Assembly (NCBI GenBank): GCA_028818775.1 | Contig: JAPPNE010000084.1 | Location: 1-64,000, forward strand | Length of the DNA stretch: 64,000 nt | Direction of reading: 5' to 3' | Origin: Deltaproteobacteria bacterium | GTDB lineage: Bacteria > Desulfobacterota > Binatia > UBA9968 > JAJDTQ01 | Shown here: positions 1 through 7,980 of the stretch, in pieces | Layout: each line of letters begins with the position of its first letter | Position numbering within the stretch: the first letter of the stretch is position 1 | Made by a program: the position numbers and the translations under genes | The notes under the pieces: model-generated | The model's database searches: none | What the model was told of the DNA's origin: nothing | The model's input: the letters and a program-made list of their open reading frames with translations, nothing else

Positions 1-2
1 AC

Positions 3-365
3 AAGATGCCGGCCAACCAGTACTGGGAGGTCTGGGACAAGGCGCCCTGGGGCTATACCGCCTGGACGCACCGTCCCCTCGGCACCATGGTGCTCGGCCT
101 GGGCTACCGCGCCGGCGTGCCCTGGAACGAGAGCGCCTACAACAACCCGAAGTTCGACGCCGCTCTCGACGATGCCGAGGCCACCCTCGACGTCAACGAG
201 CGCAAGAAGAAGATGGCCGTCTGCGAGAAGATCCTCCAGGACGACGCCATCATTCCGCAGCCCTTTTGGCGCTCGGTCTTCAAGGCGGCCAACAAGCGGG
301 TCAAGGGGCACCAAACCCATCCGACGCTGTACCACCAGTTCCACAACGTGTGGCTGGAGGGGTAA
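3..365 (+). CDS. Peptide ABC transporter substrate-binding protein, C-terminal fragment
   Basis: This is the last 120 residues of a gene that begins before the window. The fragment reads in one open frame from the first bases to TAA. Its composition fits the C-terminal lobe of family 5 extracellular solute-binding proteins (DppA/OppA type): an aromatic-rich stretch (YWEVWDKAPWGYTAWTHRP), then a conserved-type pattern of an Asn-Pro-Lys-Phe-Asp element, a helix rich in Lys/Glu and an ending in which the last strand carries aromatic residues. Members capture peptides or similar small solutes in the periplasm and pass them to the permease. The two permeases and a double ATPase follow directly on the same strand, which strongly supports the assignment. 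The substrate cannot be told from this fragment. Confidence 0.85.
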   Translation, partial: KMPANQYWEVWDKAPWGYTAWTHRPLGTMVLGLGYRAGVPWNESAYNNPKFDAALDDAEATLDVNERKKKMAVCEKILQDDAIIPQPFWRSVFKAANKRVKGHQTHPTLYHQFHNVWLEG

Positions 366-475
366 CGGGCTAAGCCGCGGTGGCTTGGACAGGGGCGGCC
401 GGCCGGTCGCCCCTGTCTTCCACGGCCGGATCGCGTACACCGGCCGACTCGCCCTGCCGAGCACCGGAGACCGAC

Positions 476-1408
476 ATGACACAACTGATTCTGCGGCGGG
501 TGGGCATGATGCTCCTCATCATGCTGGTGGTGGCGCTGCTTCTCTTTCTCATGAACGAGGGCGACCCCCGGCTTATCGCGCGCAGCGTCCTCGGGCCCTA
601 CGCCCAGGACCAGCAGCTCGACGCCTGGATCGCCCAGCACGGCTACGACCGGCCGATCATGGTCCGCTACTTCGATTGGATCGGACGCGTGCTCTCCGGC
701 GACCTGGGCGATTCCATCATCTACAAGCGGCCGGTGAACGAGATCTTCTGGGACCGGCTCGGCAACACCGGCATCCTCGCCGGCGTGACCTTCGTGGTCA
801 TGGTGGTGGTGGCGCTGACCCTCGGGGTGCTGGCGGGCATGAAGGAAGGCTCGGCGCAGGACCGGGTGATCTCGGTCTTTTCCATCACCACGACCTCGAT
901 CCCGGAATACGCCAGCGCGGTGCTGCTGGCCTGGATCTTCGTCTTCGGGCTCGGCTGGCTTCCGGGCACCTCGGCCATGACCGGGGGTTTCAACGTCGTC
1001 GAACTGATCCTGCCCGTGATGGTGCTGACGCTGTACGGTTTCGGCTACGTGGCGCGCATGACCCGGGCGTCCATGGCGGAGGTCATGACCAACCACTACA
1101 TCCGCACCGCCATGCTCAAGGGGCTGCCGTACCGGCACATCATCATGAAGCACGCGCTGCGGAACGCGCTCATCGCGCCGTTCACGGTCATCATGCTGCA
1201 GATCAACTGGCTCCTGTCCGGGGTGGTGGTGACGGAGTTCGCCTTCGGCTACAAGGGGTTCGGCGCGCTCCTGCTGGAGGCGGCGCTGCGGCGCGACATC
1301 TTCGTCATCGAAGCCTGCGGGCTGGCGGCGGTGTTCGTGGCGGTCTTCACCCAGACCATCGGCGACGTCGGCTACACCTACCTGAACCCGCGGATCCGGT
1401 TCAAGTGA
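476..1408 (+). CDS. Peptide-type ABC transporter permease, DppB family
   Basis: This is an inner-membrane permease of 310 residues. The chosen start (MTQLILRRVG) has a GGAGA five bases upstream and gives the usual DppB-family N-terminus, in which a short basic segment precedes TM1. A longer open frame back to 380 lacks a ribosome site. Several hydrophobic helices are visible. The EAA-type cytoplasmic loop lies around MLKGLPYRHIIMKHALRNAL, which contacts the ATPase. DppB-type proteins form the translocation path with a DppC partner, and that partner begins 10 bases downstream. The C-terminal sequence ends in YTYLNPRIRFK, typical of the family. It is likely cotranscribed with the binding protein 110 bases upstream. 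Confidence 0.92.
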   Translation: MTQLILRRVGMMLLIMLVVALLLFLMNEGDPRLIARSVLGPYAQDQQLDAWIAQHGYDRPIMVRYFDWIGRVLSGDLGDSIIYKRPVNEIFWDRLGNTGILAGVTFVVMVVVALTLGVLAGMKEGSAQDRVISVFSITTTSIPEYASAVLLAWIFVFGLGWLPGTSAMTGGFNVVELILPVMVLTLYGFGYVARMTRASMAEVMTNHYIRTAMLKGLPYRHIIMKHALRNALIAPFTVIMLQINWLLSGVVVTEFAFGYKGFGALLLEAALRRDIFVIEACGLAAVFVAVFTQTIGDVGYTYLNPRIRFK

Positions 1409-1418
1409 GGAGGGGAGC

Positions 1419-2312
1419 ATGGCTACGAATTCCGACAGCACACCCCTCGTAAGACCGGATTCGACCATCGTGAACGCGGTCAAGGCCGCGGCCCTCCTGC
1501 GCGAGAGCCCGGTGGGCATGGTGGGCGCGTTGATCGTCGTCTTCTTCGTCCTGCTGGCGATCTTCGCGCCGCTGGTGTCGCCCTACGATCCCAACGCCAC
1601 GATGCTGCCGTTCGCGTTTCCGGGCACGGCCGCGCCGGACGGCGGCGTGTTCCTGCTAGGCACCGATCACCTGGGCCGCGACATCCTCTCGCGCATCATC
1701 TGGGGCGGCCAGCGGGTGCTGTTCTACGCCACGATCGCGACGATCTCGGCGTACATCGTCGGCATCGTCATGGGCTTGGCGGCGGGTTATTTCCGCGGCT
1801 ACCTGGATGAGATCATCTCGTTCTTCGCCAACGTGATCCTGTCGTTTCCCATCATGGTGCTCTACGTCCTGATCATCGCCAAGCTGGGCGCGTCGGGGCT
1901 CAACATCGTCTTCGCGGTGGTGTTCGCGTCCTCGCCGGGCATCATGCGCATCGTGCGCGGCGTCACCATGGACATCGCTACCCGAGACTACATCGCCGCG
2001 TCGCAGACACGGGGCGAGGGCCCCTGGTACATCATGCTGGTGGAGATCCTGCCCAACGCGCGCAGCCCGCTGATCGTCGACTTCTGCCTGCGCATGGGCT
2101 ACACGACCATCACCATCGGCGCGCTCGGATTCCTGGGCCTGGGCCTGCCGCCGCCCGACCCCGACTGGGGCGGCATGATCACCGAGACCCGCGCCTTCGT
2201 CACCGGCGGGTTCCCGCACATGGCCATCATGCCCGCGTGCGCGGTGTCCCTGCTGGTGCTGGGATTCAACCTGCTGGCCGACGGACTGCGGGAAGTGTCG
2301 TTGAGAGACTAG
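1419..2312 (+). CDS. Peptide-type ABC transporter permease, DppC family
   Basis: This is the second permease of the importer, 297 residues, with a GGAGGGGAG ribosome site just before the ATG. The N-terminal OppC-type segment (about residues 20-70) leads into a first hydrophobic helix followed by the family pattern LVSPYDPN. A periplasmic LLGTDHLGRDILSR motif, strongly diagnostic of DppC/OppC proteins, follows at about residues 80-93. The EAA loop lies near ATRDYIAASQTRGEGPWYIM. The sequence ends in NLLADGLREVSLRD, again typical. It lies 10 bases after the DppB-like gene and 10 bases before the ATPase gene, so the three are surely one operon. Confidence 0.93.
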   Translation: MATNSDSTPLVRPDSTIVNAVKAAALLRESPVGMVGALIVVFFVLLAIFAPLVSPYDPNATMLPFAFPGTAAPDGGVFLLGTDHLGRDILSRIIWGGQRVLFYATIATISAYIVGIVMGLAAGYFRGYLDEIISFFANVILSFPIMVLYVLIIAKLGASGLNIVFAVVFASSPGIMRIVRGVTMDIATRDYIAASQTRGEGPWYIMLVEILPNARSPLIVDFCLRMGYTTITIGALGFLGLGLPPPDPDWGGMITETRAFVTGGFPHMAIMPACAVSLLVLGFNLLADGLREVSLRD

Positions 2313-2322
2313 GAGGAACGTG

Positions 2323-4455
2323 ATGGCGGATCACAACGGCAACGGAGGCGGCGACGCGCCGGTGCTCGATATCTCGGGTCTCCGGCTCAGCTACTACACG
2401 CGCGCCGGGGAGATCCCCGCGGTGATGGACTTCGACCTCACCATCGCCAAGGGCGAATCCGTGGGGCTCGTGGGCGAGTCCGGATGCGGCAAGTCCACCG
2501 TGGCCAACGGCATCATGCGCTACATGGGCAAGAACGGCGGCATCGTCGGCGGCACCATCAAGTTTCAGGGCCGGGACATGGCGGAGATGAGCGAGGAGGA
2601 GATCCGGCGGGTGCGCGGCAAGGACATCGCCATGATCTACCAGGAGCCCATGGCCGCGCTCAATCCGAGCCTGACCATCGCCGCTCAGCTCATGGAAGTC
2701 CCCATGATCCACGAGGGGGTCAGCGAGGAAGAGGCGTTCCAGCGCTCCTTCGACATGCTGTCGGCGGTGCACATCCCGGACCCCAAGCGCCTGATGGACT
2801 CGTACCCGCACCAGGTTTCCGGCGGCCAGCAGCAGCGCGTGGTCATCGCCATGGCGCTCCTGTCGCGGCCGGCGCTCCTGCTCCTGGACGAGCCCACCAC
2901 GGCGCTGGACGTGACCGTGGAGGCGGGCATCGTCGAACTGATCGCGGAGTTGAGCAAGGAATCCGGCACCTCGCTGCTCTACATCTCCCACAACCTGGGC
3001 CTGATGCTGGAGGTGTGCGACCGCATCTGCGTCATGTACTCCGGCGAGGTGGTGGAGGAGGGGCATATCAGCTCCATTTTCTCCTGGCCCAAGCACCCGT
3101 ACACCCACGGCCTGTTCGGCTGCATCCCGCTGCCGCACGCGGACAAGAACGCGCGTCCGCTGAACGCCATCAAGGGCCAGCTTCCGCTGCCGCACCAGCG
3201 CCCCACGGGCTGCTATTTCGGGCCACGCTGCGACTTTTTCCAGGCCGGACGCTGCGACAGCGACCACATCCCCATGGAGGAAGTCTTCACCGACGACGAC
3301 GACGCCCACCGGGTACGCTGCCTGCGCTGGAACGAGATCGATCACGACGAGGCGCGTAGCGTCGAGACGACGCGCGAGCCCATCGAGGTGGGCGATACGG
3401 TCCTCGAAGTCGACAACATGCGCAAGTACTACGAGGTCAAGGAGAGCACGCTGGCGGCGATGGTTTCCGGCGGCTCCGTGCGCCAGGTCAAGGCCAACGA
3501 GAGCATCAGCTTCGACGCCGGAGAAGGGGAGACGGTGGCCATCGTGGGCGAGTCGGGGTGCGGCAAGTCCACCTTCGCCAAGGTGCTCATGGGGCTGGAG
3601 ACCGCCACGGAAGGGGAGGTGCGCCTCGACGGCACGGACCTCGGCAGCATCGAGGTCAAGAAACGCACTCCCGAGCAGCTCGCGTCGCTGCAGATGGTGT
3701 TCCAGAATCCCAACGACACCCTCAATCCGTCCCACAGCATCGGCTACCAGATCGGACGGGTGATCAAGCGTTTCGGCATCGAATCCGATCCCGCGAAGAT
3801 CCAGGATCGGGTCCACAAGCTGCTCGATACGGTGAAGCTGCCGCGCGACTTCGTCAACCGCAAGCCGCGCCAGCTATCCGGCGGACAGAAGCAGCGGGTG
3901 GGCATCGCCCGCGCCTTCGCAGGCAATCCCAAGACCGTCATCGCGGACGAGCCCATCTCCGCCCTCGACGTCTCCGTGGCCGCGGCCGTGACCGAGCTGC
4001 TGATGGACATCCAGCGCGAGCACCGCACCACGCTCCTGTTCATCAGCCACGACCTGTCCGCGGTGCGCTATCTCGCAGACCGCATTGTGGTCATGTACCT
4101 GGGACAGATCATGGAGCGGGGGACCACGGACGAGGTCTTCGCGCCGCCGTACCACCCCTATACCGAGGCGCTGCTGTCGGCCGTGCCCATCGCCGACCCC
4201 GAGGTGGAGAAGCGCCGCATCGTGCTGGAAGGCAATCTCCCGAGCCCCCTGGACCCACCCAAGGGATGCCCGTTCTCCACCCGCTGCCAGCGCAAGGTCG
4301 GCGACATCTGCGACAACGAGCCGCCCCCGGTCCAGCTCGACGGCGAGGGCCACTCCATCGCCTGCCACATTCCGCTGGACGAGCTGCGCGAGGTGGAACC
4401 GGTGATCACCATCCCGGACCGGGACCTGGAAGCGCCGGCGCCGACGCAGGCGTAA
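2323..4455 (+). CDS. Fused oligopeptide ABC transporter ATPase (DppD-DppF in one chain)
   Basis: This 710-residue protein contains two complete ABC ATPase domains. Domain 1 has a Walker A motif at residues 51-58 (GESGCGKS), a signature SGGQQQR at 166-172 and a Walker B ending LLLLDEPTTALD. Domain 2 has Walker A at 409-416, SGGQKQR at 519-525 and a Walker B-like VIADEPISALD. Each domain is followed by the oligopeptide-transporter C-terminal extension with paired cysteines (CYFGPRC...C and CPFSTRC...C), which in this family can hold an iron-sulfur cluster or pack against the permease. Most relatives encode DppD and DppF separately. Here one chain would power the importer. The ATG at 2323 is six bases after AGGAGG; a GTG at 2320 is possible but too close. 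Confidence 0.93.
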   Translation: MADHNGNGGGDAPVLDISGLRLSYYTRAGEIPAVMDFDLTIAKGESVGLVGESGCGKSTVANGIMRYMGKNGGIVGGTIKFQGRDMAEMSEEEIRRVRGKDIAMIYQEPMAALNPSLTIAAQLMEVPMIHEGVSEEEAFQRSFDMLSAVHIPDPKRLMDSYPHQVSGGQQQRVVIAMALLSRPALLLLDEPTTALDVTVEAGIVELIAELSKESGTSLLYISHNLGLMLEVCDRICVMYSGEVVEEGHISSIFSWPKHPYTHGLFGCIPLPHADKNARPLNAIKGQLPLPHQRPTGCYFGPRCDFFQAGRCDSDHIPMEEVFTDDDDAHRVRCLRWNEIDHDEARSVETTREPIEVGDTVLEVDNMRKYYEVKESTLAAMVSGGSVRQVKANESISFDAGEGETVAIVGESGCGKSTFAKVLMGLETATEGEVRLDGTDLGSIEVKKRTPEQLASLQMVFQNPNDTLNPSHSIGYQIGRVIKRFGIESDPAKIQDRVHKLLDTVKLPRDFVNRKPRQLSGGQKQRVGIARAFAGNPKTVIADEPISALDVSVAAAVTELLMDIQREHRTTLLFISHDLSAVRYLADRIVVMYLGQIMERGTTDEVFAPPYHPYTEALLSAVPIADPEVEKRRIVLEGNLPSPLDPPKGCPFSTRCQRKVGDICDNEPPPVQLDGEGHSIACHIPLDELREVEPVITIPDRDLEAPAPTQA

Positions 4456-4495
4456 CAAAAGGGCAAACGGACGGCTCTCCAAGACGAGAGGTACC

Positions 4496-5065
4496 ATGAA
4501 CCGGCTTTTGTCAGGCTGGCGCGGCTGGCTCGCCGCGGGTCTGGTTGGCTGCACGACCGTCGCCGTGGCGTTGGCGATGCCGGTTCCCCTAACCGAGCCT
4601 CCCCCGACGGCTCCCCCGGCGCCGCTGCCGGTACTCTCCGACGAGGTGGCTGCGGTGGCGGCGAGAGACGACTTCAAGATTTTTCTCCAGAGCGCGCGCT
4701 GGGGCGACCACGGGCCGAGGACGCCAAAGCGCGCAGGCTCGCCCGCACCGGCCGCGCCGCCTGCTCCCACGACCAACCCTGAACTCGCCAGGATGAACTA
4801 CGTGGGGTTGATCACCATCCATGACCAGCGAACCGTGTTGTTCGACGTGCCGGATGTGGGGGTTGTCCGGTACGTACCGGGTGACAGGCTCCCCGACGGC
4901 CGCGTACTGGTTTCGGTCACGGATGACAGTCTGACGCTCAGAGCGGATGGCCGCGCCGACGAAGTGCTCGTGCTGTTCCCGACCATAGAGAACAACACCC
5001 GGAACGCCGCGCCGAAATCCGACGAAACCGAAATGCGCTCCCGCGGCTCCAAGGGTTCGAGATGA
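4496..5065 (+). CDS. gspC: Type II secretion system protein C-like (GspC, inner-membrane/periplasmic clamp)
   Basis: This is a 189-residue protein with one N-terminal membrane helix (about residues 8-28), a Pro-rich linker, then a compact C-terminal segment. In that segment, MNYVGLITIHDQRTVLF and VVRYVPGDRLPDGRVL look like the homology region of GspC/PilP proteins, which links the secretin to the inner-membrane platform. No PDZ domain is visible after it. Its stop overlaps the start of gspD (ATGA), and this placement directly before the secretin is the usual one for gspC. Overall sequence match is weak, so the name rests partly on position. A GAGAGG ribosome site precedes the ATG. Confidence 0.68.
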   Translation: MNRLLSGWRGWLAAGLVGCTTVAVALAMPVPLTEPPPTAPPAPLPVLSDEVAAVAARDDFKIFLQSARWGDHGPRTPKRAGSPAPAAPPAPTTNPELARMNYVGLITIHDQRTVLFDVPDVGVVRYVPGDRLPDGRVLVSVTDDSLTLRADGRADEVLVLFPTIENNTRNAAPKSDETEMRSRGSKGSR

Positions 5066-7206
5066 ACGTTTCCATTCGGTATTTCCGTACCACCCTGCTC
5101 CTGGCGCTGGCGTGCCTGGTGCCGGCGTGCGCGGAGGTTCAGGTGGAGCCGTTTCCCGAGCCGATCCGGCCGGCCAGGGAGCAGCCGCCCACGCCCGCCG
5201 TGGCTCCGCCGCCCGCGGACGAGATTCCCGCCCAAGACGGTACCCGCACATCCCGGGCTCCGGGTGTTGTCATCCAGCGGTCGGTGGCGGAAGGCATTAC
5301 CGACCGGTTGGGCGAGGATCTTGTCGGAGATCCCATCCAGGTCAGCTTCCACAACATTCCTCTTGTGGCCTTCATAAACGAGATCTTCGGTGAAGAACTC
5401 AAGATGTCTTTCGTGATCTCGCCTGGCTTGCGCCAGAAGGTCGATCTGGTCACCCTCAAGCTGACCGAGCCGCTGGCGCCGCGCCTGCTGTTTGCAACCG
5501 CCCGCCGCGTGCTGCGGGAATTCGGCGTCGATATCGTCGCCACCGACGAGGGGATCCTCACTTTCGTCCTGAGCCAGGACATCGCCTCACGGGACGTGCC
5601 CCTGTTCGTGAGCGGCCGCGCCCTGCCGGATGTCCCGCCCAGCCATCGGGTGATCTTCCAGCTCGTGCCGCTCAAGGTGGTGCGCGGTCCGCAGGTGAGG
5701 GGATGGCTGAGCGCGGCATTCGACCGGCAGGACCTGGAGATCATCGAGGATCCGGACCGCAACGCCCTACTGCTCAAGGGCAACAGCGACATGCTGGTGC
5801 GGGCGCTCGCCATGATCGAGGTCTTGGACCAGCCGCTGCTCCGCGGGCGCTACGGCGTGATCGTCGAGCCGGTCTTCATGAGGTCCCAGGACCTGGCCAA
5901 GGCGCTGAACGAGGTTCTTCACGCCGAAGGATACCAGTCGAGCGTCGGAACCGCCGGGAAGGGCGGCTCGATCATTCTCCTCGCGCTGCCCGAGGTGAAC
6001 AAGATGGTCGCCTTCGCGGGAGATCAGGCCACGCTCGACCATGTCGAGGAATGGGCCCGAATACTGGATACCGGCCGCAAGGAGTCCATCGAGACGGCGC
6101 TCTTCACTTACGAGGTTCGCAACACGCAGGCTGAAGAGTTGACCGAAACCCTGAACCGGATGCTCACTCTCGGCGTGACGGGGAAGGGAAAGGCGGCGCC
6201 TGCACCGAAGCCCGCGCCGGCGACCGGGGCCATGGGTACCCGGCGGGGGGCGCCGCCCCCGCGGCCGGCCGAGGCCGAGCCGCCCAGCGACCGCATCGTC
6301 GTCGACAAGAAACGGAACATGTTGCTCTTCCGCGGCTCCGGCAAGGAATGGGCGGAGATCCGAAGCGTCATCGAGAAACTGGATAAATCCGTGCCGTTGG
6401 CGCTGATCGAAGTGCTGATCGCCGAGGTGACGCTCACGGACCAGGAGAAGACGGGCATCGAGTATCTCTTCAGGGGCAGCATCAGTGACTACGGCCTTGT
6501 CGGCAAGCTGGGGGGGCTCGGTATCGGTGAATCAGGCCTGTCGGTGATTCTCGACAGCGCGGGGGAGACTCGCGCGCTGCTCAACCTGTTCTACCGTGAC
6601 GACCGGGTCGTGATCCGGTCGCGGCCCCGTCTTCTCGTCAAGAGCGGTGAGACCGCCACCATCGACGTCGGCAACGAGATCCCTGTGATCACCCGTATTT
6701 CCGATGACAATCGTCAGAGCGCCAATTCGATCAACATCCTGCAGGACGTCACCTACCGGAAGACCGGAGTACAACTCGAGATCAAGCCGATCGTCCAGGC
6801 CAACGGACTGGTGGACCTTCAAATCTCGCAGCAGCTCAGCGAGGCCCGTCCGACGGCGGCGACGAGCCTGGCGGGCACGCCGACCATTCTGAACCGGCAG
6901 ATCAGCACCAGCCTGACGCTCCGGGACGGCGGCTCCCTGTTGCTCGGCGGACTCATTTCCGGCAGTCAGAGCGCGGGTGAGACCGGTGTTCCCATCCTCG
7001 GACAACTGCCCCAGATAGGCCGGCTGTTTCGCGCCGATTCGGTCGAGAAAGACCGGACCGAGCTGATGATCATGGTCACTCCTTACGTGATCACGGATCA
7101 CGAGGAGGGCTGGGAGCTCACCCGGCGGATTCGCGACCGTCTGGAACTGCATTCCGACATGGCTGGGGAACAGAAGAGCTCGCAGCGGCTTCAACCCGAC
7201 AAGTGA
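5062..7206 (+). CDS. gspD: Type II secretion system secretin GspD (lipoprotein form)
   Basis: This is the outer-membrane secretin, 714 residues. It begins with a lipoprotein-type signal peptide whose lipobox is LVPAC (cysteine at about residue 23), so the secretin is probably acylated and may not need a separate pilotin. An N0 domain (around residues 90-170) is followed by N1-N3 ring domains containing the recurrent VPLKVVRG / RALAMIEVLD and VVDKKRNMLLFRGS patterns. The C-terminal secretin barrel has the classic VPILGQLPQIGRLFR and ELMIMVTPYVI motifs. A Pro/Ala-rich insertion lies at about residues 375-410. The start overlaps gspC by four bases and the stop overlaps the peptidase start (GTGA). 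Confidence 0.96.
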   Translation: MNVSIRYFRTTLLLALACLVPACAEVQVEPFPEPIRPAREQPPTPAVAPPPADEIPAQDGTRTSRAPGVVIQRSVAEGITDRLGEDLVGDPIQVSFHNIPLVAFINEIFGEELKMSFVISPGLRQKVDLVTLKLTEPLAPRLLFATARRVLREFGVDIVATDEGILTFVLSQDIASRDVPLFVSGRALPDVPPSHRVIFQLVPLKVVRGPQVRGWLSAAFDRQDLEIIEDPDRNALLLKGNSDMLVRALAMIEVLDQPLLRGRYGVIVEPVFMRSQDLAKALNEVLHAEGYQSSVGTAGKGGSIILLALPEVNKMVAFAGDQATLDHVEEWARILDTGRKESIETALFTYEVRNTQAEELTETLNRMLTLGVTGKGKAAPAPKPAPATGAMGTRRGAPPPRPAEAEPPSDRIVVDKKRNMLLFRGSGKEWAEIRSVIEKLDKSVPLALIEVLIAEVTLTDQEKTGIEYLFRGSISDYGLVGKLGGLGIGESGLSVILDSAGETRALLNLFYRDDRVVIRSRPRLLVKSGETATIDVGNEIPVITRISDDNRQSANSINILQDVTYRKTGVQLEIKPIVQANGLVDLQISQQLSEARPTAATSLAGTPTILNRQISTSLTLRDGGSLLLGGLISGSQSAGETGVPILGQLPQIGRLFRADSVEKDRTELMIMVTPYVITDHEEGWELTRRIRDRLELHSDMAGEQKSSQRLQPDK

Positions 7207-7874
7207 TACCGGCCGCGATGCGGGAAGCTCATTGCTGTCACCCAGCGGCCTTTCGGCTCGGACTTCCCAGTCTGATTCCTCTTCTTCCATGGGTTCTCAA
7301 GCGTGGCCGGTGCGGCTATTGCGGCGGGAGAGTTTCGCTGGCTGTCCCGTTTATCGAACTCGTCATGGTTGCGGTGGTGGTGTTGACGGCCGTGCAGGCG
7401 CAGGATATCGCGCACGTTGTCGCAAGCGGTCTCTTCGGTTGGCTCCTGATTGTGTTGATGGACACCGATCTCCGGCACCAGATTCTTCCTGACAGTCTGA
7501 CCGCGGCGCTCCTGGCGAGCGGCCTTCTGGCGGCGCTGTTCTTGTCGGCGCCGGGCTTTGCCGAGGCATTTGCCGGCGCGGCGATAGGCGCCGGCAGCTT
7601 CTTCTTGCTGCGCTTCTTCTACTTTCGCTACCGCGGCATCGAGGGCCTCGGGCTGGGGGACGTCAAGTTGATGGCCGGGCTCGGCGCATGGTTGGGCGCG
7701 TCCTGGTTACCCTTGCTGGTCATCGTTGCCGCCGTTTCCGGGCTGCTGTCGGCATTCCTGCGGGCATGGAGCGACGGAGCCAGAGTCTCGGCGACGAGCG
7801 CGGTACCCTTTGGCGCCTACCTTGGCGGCAGCGCGCTTGTGCTCTCGTACTTGAGGGCGGCGGGCGTCTGGTAG
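7203..7874 (+). CDS. gspO: Prepilin peptidase (A24 family), N-terminally short
   Basis: This is an inner-membrane aspartyl protease, about 223 residues, that removes leader peptides from pseudopilins (GspG-K). The two catalytic-type aspartates are visible, in LIVLMDTDLRHQILPD and in the GLGLGDVKLMAGLGAWLG motif. The N-terminal region is shortened. The usual first membrane helix and the first CxxC of the zinc/methylase part are missing; only a CC pair and a later CGYC remain, before a recognisable IPLLPWVLKRGRC segment. Family members are usually 250-290 residues. The GTG start overlaps the gspD stop; an ATG at 7218 is the alternative. Position inside the T2SS operon supports a dedicated role. 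Confidence 0.87.
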   Translation: MIPAAMREAHCCHPAAFRLGLPSLIPLLPWVLKRGRCGYCGGRVSLAVPFIELVMVAVVVLTAVQAQDIAHVVASGLFGWLLIVLMDTDLRHQILPDSLTAALLASGLLAALFLSAPGFAEAFAGAAIGAGSFFLLRFFYFRYRGIEGLGLGDVKLMAGLGAWLGASWLPLLVIVAAVSGLLSAFLRAWSDGARVSATSAVPFGAYLGGSALVLSYLRAAGVW

Positions 7875-7980
7875 TGATAGGCCGGTCCATGGCCACGTCC
7901 CTCCGGCAGGCGCCTCTCGTCAGGACGATGCCGCTTTTGATATGATACGGCGCGGGTTACGACAGGATCAGGTCCTCACG

